Shown: piece by piece, positions 56,641 to 64,000 of the stretch | How positions within the stretch are numbered: position 1 is the first letter of the stretch | Layout: every line of letters begins with the position of its first letter | NCBI GenBank assembly: GCA_964036315.1 | Contig: OZ038479.1 | Span: 57,265,746 to 57,329,745 of the forward strand | Source: Acanthosepion esculentum | Lineage: Eukaryota; Mollusca; Cephalopoda; Sepiida; Sepiidae | Direction: 5' to 3' | Length of the DNA stretch: 64,000 nt | The notes under the pieces: generated by a model | What the model was told of the DNA's origin: nothing | Databases searched by the model: none | What the model saw: the letters and a program-made list of their open reading frames with translations, nothing else | Translations under genes and position numbers: made by a program

Positions 56641-56845
56641 GCTAACAACTTCTTCTATCACACTTCTTGCTTTCCAGTTAACTTTGATGTTCAAAAATTT
56701 AAATGCAATGTTAATCGTTATCTTGTCTTTTAATACCTGTTCTTTTACTGTCCTCTCTCCCTAATAGTAGTTTTTCTCATATTCTCTAACACTAAGTAAC
56801 CCCTTGTGTCTTAGTGGCTTTATTACCTTGCTTAGGGATGAAAAA
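56641..56845 (+). mobile_element. Non-LTR 3' UTR fragment
   Basis: Starts inside coding sequence (SNFDVQKFKCNVNRYL-like, with a deletion relative to 56190-56290) and continues to 'ttagtggctttattaccttg'. Directly joined to the SINE-T copy. Confidence 0.6.
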
Positions 56846-56849
56846 AGAA

Positions 56850-58025
56850 GTCTCACCTGTTTTATAAAGTCAACAATGTTATTAGGGTTGGTTTAAGACA
56901 GGTCATGACAAAGTTACTGTATATACTTGCTTATCATATAACTTTTAAAGACCTAATATTGAAGCCAATTTTAAGGGGGTCACATCATACATGAGATATA
57001 AAATTAGCATATGTACTGTTGGCTATGCTGATGACCAAACTATATATAGATTTACTATAGTCAAATTAGCTTCAAATTAGGTCTTCAAAGGTCACAGGAT
57101 ACATGAGTATATACAGTAAATTTATAAATCTACGAACCTTAATTTTGTTTTGATCTTTGTTTCTTTCTGACCATATTCTGCTAATGGTATTTTAAGAAGG
57201 ACACTTTTGGTATGTTTTCAAATAATAATAAAAAAACTTTCAGGATTATAAGAACAGTTATCAATTTTTCCTTTAGAAAGAGGAGGAAAATATTATATAG
57301 AGTTGTTCAGTTTTTTTTTTCTTACAGTCCAGTTTTATACCATTTGAAACAAAAGGGAATTCTGGGTAAAAAGAAAAGAATGTGGCACTTTTAAACAGAA
57401 TACACAGATCTTGCATATCTATTGTTGTAAAAATATAATGCAGTTCAAATCTGAATGTGCAAACATTCTTAATATGTGATAAAGATTTTATTTTGTACTT
57501 TTATGTAAAAATAAAATAAAACTCAAATTATAAACAACTATAACAACTTGCATAGCAAAATTTGCATACACTAACTCTTACTGTTTGCATTGTTATCTAT
57601 TAATTTTCTGATGATTTGCATGAAATCAATGTACTTTATATCACAATATTGCAATTACTTTTGCAGTATAAATTTCAAAGAGAATGAAGATTCATAAATT
57701 TCAATATGGAATGTTTCTAAATCAGTATTTTGTGAAAATTCAGATCCAAGACTTCAATGTGAATTTGAATGCATTTTTTTTTTTAATATTCTAAATCTGA
57801 AATCTGAGTAAAAGCTGAAATGAAGGTCACAAAACTACTTTTCCTCTGGTGTGTATTAGCAAGTTTCTTTTTAAATTAGAAATCTCAGTAAAAAGATACA
57901 AAAATTTATTAAAGAAGAAGGAGATAAAGGAAAACCCACAACTATGGCAGTCAGTACAAAAAAGGAGAGAGAAAAGAAGTAAATAAAAAAAAAATGATCA
58001 TTTTTGTCTGAATTTCTGGAACGAG
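56850..58025. other. Intergenic, no gene
   Basis: A+T-rich. 56920-57115 contains an imperfect inverted pair: 'tatacttgcttatcatataa' with 'ggatacatgagtatatacag', and 'cctaatattgaagccaattt' with 'agcttcaaattaggtcttca', probably a small DNA element. No coding potential. Confidence 0.45.
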
Positions 58026-58029
58026 ATAT

Positions 58030-58480
58030 TATTATTTACACAATTTATATCTGGACTAATGTCCTCATCTTCATTGTTTTTATCATGACATTTAAGCTGT
58101 TATGCCCTCCAGCTTTCCTCAGGTGTATAGTGATCTGGGCAACTGACAGGGAGTTCCATACTGAACCCTTTATTTAATCCATAGGAGTAGACTGTTCTTG
58201 TTCCATTGCTCATATCTAAAGATATTATCTAGTTCTCATTTTTATTTAGAACTGTTCAGTTATTGCTCACCTGTTTCCACTAAGTGTGAATTTGATGACA
58301 TAGTGGCTGTGAGTTCAATCCCTGGGTTGAGCAGTGTGTACTTGCACTTAGTGGAAAGAGGCAAGCAATAACTGAACAATACTAATTAAAAATAAGACCT
58401 AGATGATATGCCTAGATATGAGCAATGGAATGAGAAAAAATTACCCTGTAGATGAAATAAGGGGTTCAGTTTAATGCTTG
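58030..58480. repeat. PAL-C element, both arms, with tRNA-like centre
   Basis: The arms 'cactgaaccctttatttaat'-type and 'gatgaaataaggggttcagt' are mirrored. Inside, 'cagttattgctcacctgttt' mirrors 'aggcaagcaataactgaaca'. The centre holds TGACATAGTGGCTGTGAGTT and a B box GTTCAATCCC. Confidence 0.75.
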
Positions 58481-58489
58481 ACTGCTTTT

Positions 58490-58760
58490 GTTTAGTGGCA
58501 TATCAATTCCTATGGGGTATTTAATGCTGAAATCTAAATATTTTAAACACAATTTTATGACTTCAACTAAACATATTTTGAATGCAATTGCATGCCTTCA
58601 ACTACAGATATATTGTTGGTTATTTTGCTGTAAAATGTATTGCTGGCAATTTTACTATAAATAGGTATTGTTGATAATTTTACTATAAATAGGTATTGTT
58701 GATAATTTTACTATAGATAGGTATTGTTGATAATTTTACTATAAAAATGTATTTTTATAC
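58490..58760 (-). repeat. SINE-V end with 28-bp tandem units
   Basis: After the 'agtggcatatcaattcctat' end come units of 'aggtattgttgataatttta' starting at 58663, 58691 and 58719, a 28-base period, preceded by diverged units. Confidence 0.65.
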
Positions 58761-59149
58761 TTTAATTTGTTTGGGTGTGTCACTTTTTATCTCCTTAATT
58801 CTATTTCTAAACAATAGCAATGTTATTTCTTATGACTGATTTGTCTGTTTAACGGCGTATCAACTCCTTATGGGTCATTTCATGCTGAAATTTAATTCTC
58901 TTGGGGGCTTTAAGGTAATAAAAATATGATATATATTATTCTGCTTTCACAATTGAATTCATGGTAGATGATACTCAGCTTTTTTGTATATACATGTTTG
59001 TGTAAACATGATTACTAGAAGTGATGATGATGTGGTTTTGTTGAAGTTATATTTTAGAATAGTTTGATTTAAGAGATTGTAGGATATTATATGGATTAAA
59101 ATTCTTTTATGTTGGTTGGTTGGTTGGTAGTATTTTAAATGGATTTGGG

Positions 59150-59432
59150 AGAAGGCATTACAATTTGTGAGTATGTGTGTATTGTTGGTAATTTATATAA
59201 AAATGTAATGTTATTTTACTATAAAAACGTATTTTTATACTTTCAGTCTTTTGTTTTTGTTTGGAGTGTGGGGGGTCACTATTTGTTGGAACCCTAACAG
59301 GTGTTAAGACCCCAAGTCAGGGTGGATCTGGTAACAATAGCAATTAAGAGGTGGTTCGATGCTCCTCAAAAACTCCTATCTCCTGCTCAAAGCTTTGCTG
59401 CCGGATGTAGTTTATCATCATACCCAGGACTA
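59150..59432 (-). repeat. SINE-V copy, diverged
   Basis: Contains minisatellite remnants, 'gtatttttatactttcagtc', then 'ccctaacaggtgttaagacc', 'aattaagaggtggttcgatg' and 'gatgtagtttatcatcatac'. Confidence 0.6.
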
Positions 59433-59439
59433 TGTTACT

Positions 59440-60000
59440 TCTTAAACTTTTTCTTTAAGCATTGTTCTTGTTTAAAATCTTATTATTTTTAACATTATTT
59501 TTAAAAAGTAGTCACTTTGTATATTTTTTCCTCTGTACTTCATCATGTAGAACTCCTTTCAACTCATGTTGACTGTTCTCACATCGTGTCATAATGTAAA
59601 GTCATGTAACTTTCTTACTTTCTGTAGACATTATAAAAAAACTTTAGAACATTCCTGTAAACAAACTACTTGGTATCTCCTTTACCTATTTAGACTGTTG
59701 TTGTCATTGCTATCTAGCTTTTGGCCCCTTTATCATATTTCTTCTTTCCCTTCATTAATCTCTCTAAACTAGTCTCAAGTTTGCATTTATTTTTTCTCCT
59801 AGTTTCACCCTTTTTTCTTTTCAATAAACCTGCCAACAAACAGGACTTTGTTTTGATTGCCATAAAGTGTTTATCTGGCTGTGAGACAGGCACATGTCAG
59901 GAGGCACTACAAGCTCATTACATTTTCTCCCCCTCCTTTTTCATACCGACTACTGTTGTTGTGGTTTTTCTTTTTTGGCATTTTTTAAAAAATTATGTCC
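59440..60000. other. Intergenic, no gene
   Basis: T-rich sequence with short plus-strand frames (59566-59772, 59721-60020) that show no domain or codon bias. Confidence 0.4.
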
Positions 60001-60004
60001 ATTT

Positions 60005-60010
60005 TTTATT
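60005..60010 (-). terminator. Possible poly(A) signal of ZNF-C
   Basis: AATAAA on the minus strand about 62 bases after the last stop of ZNF-C. Confidence 0.4.
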
Positions 60011-60071
60011 GCTTGAATAAATTAGAATTGTATAAAAAGATATAGATTCACCTATCACACATGACTAAGTT

Positions 60072-61000
60072 TTACAGCCAGGATGTGTTTGAAAGTGTTT
60101 TTTTTAATTGTGAAGTGCATGTAAATGCAGACCCACAAGCTGTACAAGAATGTGGCTTCTCTCCAGTGTGTATTCGCACGTGTCTCTTTAAATTTGATGT
60201 AAGTGAAAAGGTTGCATTACAGATTTCACAAGAATATGGTCTTTCTCCAGTATGTGTGAATATGTGCCTTTTTAAATCAGTTGCACTTGCAAATGCTGAT
60301 CCACAAACTTCACAAGAATGTTGCTTCTCCCCAATGTTCACACGCATGTGTTCTTTCAAGTTGATTTTTTGTGAAAATTTTGATCCACACACTTTACAAA
60401 TATATGGCTTCTCTCCAGTATGTGTCCACATGTGTTCTTTTAGTTTGAATGTTTTAGAAAATGCAGATCCACACACTTCACAAGCATATGGTTTTTCTCC
60501 AGTGTGTTCGTCTGTTTCTTTAAATTTGATCCATCTGAAAATGTTGATCCACATACATCACAACAATATGGTTTCTCTCCAGTGTGTGTTCGCATATGTC
60601 TTTTTAGAGAGAAACTCTGAGTAACTTCCGCTCCGCATATTTCACAAAAATAAGGTTTCTCTCCAGTATGTGTTCGCATATGGATTTTAAGAAAGAAAAA
60701 CTGTGAAAATGTTGAACCACACACTATGCAAGAATATGGCTTTTCACCAGTGTGCATTTGCCAATGTGCTTTCAAAGTTGAATTGTGTGCAAATGCTGAT
60801 CCACAAATTTGACAAGAATATGGTTTCTCTCCAGTGTGTGTTCTCATGTGAACTTTCATATGTGATTGAGATGCAAATGCTGATCCACACACTTCACAAG
60901 AATAGGGTTTCTCTCCCGTGTGTGTTCTCATGTGTCTTTTTAAATTTGATTGACTTGCAAATGCTGATCCACATACTTCACAGGAATATGTTTTCTCCAT
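60072..61000 (-). pseudogene. ZNF-C: C2H2 zinc-finger gene, frameshifted
   Basis: From ATG 61000 (MEKTYSCEVC) five intact fingers read at a 28-residue period (SNLKRH, SHMKVH, STLKAH, FFLKIH, SFSLKRH helices). In finger 6 (DVCGSTFSDGSNLKK) a net loss of 4 bases near 60505-60515 shifts the frame. In the new frame (60554-60072) come an intact finger (FKLKEH), one with its last histidine replaced by asparagine (HMRVN), two more intact (TDLKRH, SNLKRH) and a partial finger lacking histidines before the stop. An upstream finger remnant in a third frame (NNAYSGGQCDVVFSND, ~61050) shows decay at the N-terminus too. Its LK.H helices differ from the KS.LV.H type of ZNF-A/B, so it is another subfamily. 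It may be a pseudogene; a sequencing error at the 4-base gap is the alternative. Confidence 0.8.
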
Positions 61001-61200
61001 ATCTAGAACATTTGTGTTTTTGTAAATCTGAATCATTTGAAAATACCACATCACACTGTCCACCAGAATATGCATTATTTCCCCTTTCTGTTTCCATGTG
61101 TGTTTTAAAGGGGTAATATAACAAAATTTCATATTCATGTACTTAGTTGGATGCTTCTCTGCATGTTCACAAGCAAGTGGAAAATATATTGACTCAGGCA

Positions 61201-61830
61201 TCAGAAAAAAAACTTACCATTAGTTACTTTCTGTAGATAACCACTCACATGGAAACATTTTCAAAAACAGAATTCAAAAGAATTTAGATTTTATTCTGTA
61301 TATTCAAATTTTGATCTCATAAACATCCAATGGACATATTTATCAATCTTATCTTTCAGTTGTTTCTCACCTGTCACAATGTATTGGTGATTACAGTTCT
61401 CTTATTATTTATGTATGGCAATCACATAAGTCCCTTTGTTCTCCACTGCAACCAATATCTGCAAATATAGAAAACTATTGCTAAAACAGGCTTTGTGCTT
61501 AAGTTGCAAGTCAAAAAACACAAATATACAATTAGTAGCATTGATGTAGTGCTGATTTTCAAAGAAATGAATATGTAAATGACACATTAGTGCAAAAATT
61601 TCATAATTAAAGAGTATTCTTTTTCAAATTTAAAAGCTTTTCAGGAAATTAAAAATACCAAAGAATGTCTTGAATAAGAAGTACTTATTTAAATTTGGTT
61701 TAATTTGCAAGCACTTGTTCTGTTTCAACCAGGTGATTAGTCCTGCGGAGAAATTGTATGGATAACAATAATCTTTTATGATTTTAAAGCAAGTAGGATC
61801 TTGAGAAAATTGTTAAAGCATCAACTGGTT
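61201..61830. other. Upstream of ZNF-C; possible splice signals
   Basis: The minus strand has a donor-like TGGTAAGT (GT at 61217-61216) and an acceptor-like TATATTTGCAG (AG at 61460-61459), which would bound an exon of about 240 bases. No homology to the ZNF-A/B first exons was seen, so this is weak. Confidence 0.25.
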
Positions 61831-62006
61831 AAGTGTGTACAGTACAAAAAATATCTTAAATATGCACCATAAAAAATATCCTAAGTGTGCAGAGGGTATA
61901 TCTGTTAAGAGTGTACAGTACAAAAAATATCAAGTCTGTTCTGTACAAAAAAAAATTACCTAAGTGTGTAAAAAAAATATCTGTTAAGTGTGCACAGTAC
62001 AAAATA
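61830..62006. repeat. Degenerate minisatellite
   Basis: Five to six imperfect units of the type 'ctgttaagtgtgcacagtac' followed by an A-rich stretch, directly beside the mariner-derived foldback. Confidence 0.7.
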
Positions 62007-63140
62007 CAAGGTACACTCCAGAAGTTTTGCAAAATTTTCAAGAGAGACATTTATTTGAAAGCAATACAAAACTCTAATAACCTTCAAAGTGGGATCCTCT
62101 AACTTCAATGGTCTCTTTGTAGTGCTACATCCACTTCTTGAAGTCCCCCTTATAGCCCTCCAAAGTAAAGGTGTCTGGGGTTGTCATTACAGCAACTTTC
62201 ATCTCCTCCACACCATTGAAACATTAATCCATAAGCAGTCTTGATCATTACATAGATTTCTGCAGCGTTTTTGCTGAGATTAACAAAAAAAAAAAAATTC
62301 ATCTCCTCCACACCATTGAAACATTAATCCATAAGCAGTCTTGATCATTACATAGATTTCTGCAGTGTTTTTGCTGAGATTAACAAAAAAAAAATTCATC
62401 TCCTCTACACCATTGAAACATTAATCCATAAGCAGTCTTGATCATTACATAGATTTCTGCAGCGTTTTTGCTGAGATTAACAAAAAAAAAAATTCATCTC
62501 CTCCACACCATTGAAACATTAATCCATAAGCAGTCTTGATCATTACATAGATTTCTGCAGCGTTTTTGCTGAGATTAACAAAAAAAAAAAATTCATCTCC
62601 TCCACACCATTGAAACATTAATCCATAAGCAGTCTTGATCATTACATAGATTTCTGCAGCGTTTTTGCTGAGATTAACAAAAAAAAAAATTCATCTCCTC
62701 CACACCATTGAAACATTAATCCATAAGCAGTCTTGATCATTACATAGATTTCTGCAGCGTTTTTGCTGAGATTAACAAAAAAAAAAAATTCATCTCCTCC
62801 ACACCATTGAAACATTAATCCATAAGCAGTCTTGGTCATTACATAGATTTCTGCAGCGTTTTTGCTGAGATTAACAAAAAAAAAAAAACATTATCGAAAA
62901 ACCTATGAAAAGATTATGACTGCTTATGGATTAACATTTTGAGGAGATGAAAGAATTTGTAATCATGGCTCTGGTCACTTTCCCCTTTTAGAGCGACTAA
63001 GAGAATTTCAAGAAGTGGTTCAGGCATTACAACAAGAGAATTGATGTTAGAAGCTCCTACTTTGAAGGAGATTAGTATTGTATTGTTTTGAAATAAATGT
63101 CTTTTTTGGTAAAGACTCAAAACTTCTGGAGTGCACTTTG
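62007..63140. mobile_element. Mariner-derived foldback element
   Basis: The outer ends CAAGGTACACTCCAGAAG and, inverted, CAAAGTGCACTCCAGAAG continue as inverted copies of about 225 bases (62007-62235 and 62905-63140). Both arms carry the same remnant of a transposase C-terminus and the same 3' untranslated part. TA precedes the left end (62005-62006). The space between the arms is taken up by the tandem array 62198-62889. A normal mariner has short terminal repeats, so this is a rearranged, foldback-type derivative. Confidence 0.65.
62198..62889. repeat. Seven-unit ~98-bp tandem array
   Basis: Units start at 62198, 62298, 62395, 62493, 62592, 62690 and 62789 (periods 97-100). They differ almost only in the length of a 9-13 base A tract, plus single changes (C to T near 62376 and 62406, A to G near 62835). 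Each unit has 'ccattgaaacattaatccat' and 'tttctgcagcgtttttgctg'. The first half of the unit is part of the left foldback arm and is mirrored once in the right arm (62920-62955). Confidence 0.93.
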
Positions 63141-64000
63141 TTCAATAAACTGATAAAAAATTAAGCAACATATATGTATACATTTCCTGCTAGCTTTAAC
63201 TAAGTTTTATAAGAAAAATATTCAAATAATTATTCCTATACCCATAAACCAGGTTCACAGCGCCTACAGAATACAAATATTCACTGACAAGTTTGACATA
63301 TTGTAAGGGCAACTGGGTAAGACAACATGTCATGCACTGTATATGTTCTGTTCTTAAATTATTTTAAAACATATTGTTGATGCCTGGAAAATATAGTGGC
63401 ATAGGAGGTAAAATGAATAGTTGATTTACTCACATCAAGCTCAATGAAGGATGATAATAACAAGGAAACACATGGGTAATTTTAACAAAAGAAGATGATT
63501 TTATTCACAAATGTACATGCTTGAATTAGTGTCAGTAGCTAATTTCCTTATGATGAATAGGAAATATTCATACAACATATTAAATGACAGGTCACAAAAT
63601 AACATTAAAAAATGTTTAAGACAAAGGTAAGAGAGTTCATTGCTCACCAAAGGGATATATGGTTTGCATACTTTCAAAAGTAGATGAAGAGAGAGAGAGA
63701 GAGTTTGAAATACTTAAATTTCTTGGATTGTTGAAAGAAAATTCTTTAAGTACTGCATACTTGGTTAGAGGCCGATAATATAATTGGCAAGTAATTTTAC
63801 AAATACTTCAACGCTTGTCATGAAGAACTGAAATGAAACCTTTCACATGACTTCAGACACTCTTCGATTAATTTTTCTCCTCATTTTATATCAAAAAGAA
63901 TTTCATGTAGACTCACTACTTTCTTTTCTTCTTGGCTGGCTGGCTAATTTCTGTGAAGGTAAGGTTTTCATAGGTCCAAAAACAATTTCACATAGGCTTA
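63141..64000. other. Intergenic, no gene
   Basis: A+T-rich, with a (GA)n stretch at 63687-63704. No coding region or known repeat is recognised. Confidence 0.45.

Noticed and set aside
60061..60624. Plus-strand frame of 187 codons across ZNF-C
   Set aside because: Antisense shadow of the finger array, for the same reason.
62445..62839. Two minus-strand frames of 65 codons with an internal repeated peptide
   Set aside because: They are produced by the ~98-bp tandem units, with poly(A) tracts read as phenylalanine runs; there is no sign of selection on the peptide.

Overview
This is nuclear DNA of a multicellular invertebrate: strongly A+T-rich, with spliceosomal introns, TATA-like promoters, AATAAA signals, arrays of C2H2 zinc fingers and a very dense load of transposon relics. 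Nothing looks bacterial or organellar. The repeat mix (tRNA- and 5S-derived SINEs, mariner relics, a non-LTR element with a conserved C-terminal reverse-transcriptase tail, an animal-type Copia element) fits a mollusc such as a cephalopod, or a chelicerate. I cannot decide between them from sequence alone.

The real genes are three C2H2 zinc-finger loci, all on the minus strand. ZNF-A (14338-14967, six intact fingers) and ZNF-B (37711-39096, fifteen intact fingers) are paralogues. Each has one intronless coding exon that starts with a homologous degenerate finger and follows a matching splice acceptor (exon starts at 15208 and 39360). For each I can also recognise a homologous non-coding first exon with its promoter: 18826-19090 for ZNF-A and 47244-47650 for ZNF-B, giving introns of about 3.6 and 7.9 kb. 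A third copy of this promoter and first exon lies at 5016-5275, so a third paralogue probably has its finger exon beyond the left edge. ZNF-C (60072-61000) belongs to another finger subfamily and is frameshifted. Proteins of this kind are usually nuclear, sequence-specific DNA binders; no targets can be read from the sequence.

Nearly everything else is mobile DNA. DNA transposons: a complete but dead mariner (7942-9229), several mariner fragments, an 80-bp MADE1-like MITE (33710-33789), a mariner remnant turned into a foldback with seven ~98-bp tandem repeats (62007-63140), and a hAT transposase tail (20779-20958). Retroelements: a Copia LTR and partial polyprotein with an internal duplication (11881-13990), a solo LTR (49175-49678), non-LTR 3' ends (40580-41240, 42345-42770, 47735-48030, 52248-52977, 55560-56845) and a Penelope-like endonuclease tail (25571-26320).

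I use working names for the other repeat families. FB-A: foldbacks with a GTGTCAA/TTGACAC hairpin near each end. AT-B: 1.5-2 kb A+T-rich elements with long inverted ends. PAL-C: palindromic elements with tRNA-like parts. SINE-5S: SINEs with a complete 5S rRNA-like head followed by a tRNA-like domain. SINE-T: the same body without the 5S head. SINE-V: SINE-like elements with an internal minisatellite. SINE-Q: a tRNA-Gln-like unit found singly at 29409-29545 and as a four-unit tandem array at 34667-35222. SINE-E: a short family at 23615, 35347 and 35810.

I found no wholly new molecular system. The points most worth following up are the shared promoter and first exon of the zinc-finger paralogues, the 5S-tRNA chimeric SINE, the tandem tRNA-like array with a compensatory stem change, and the mariner-derived foldback with its expanded internal repeat.
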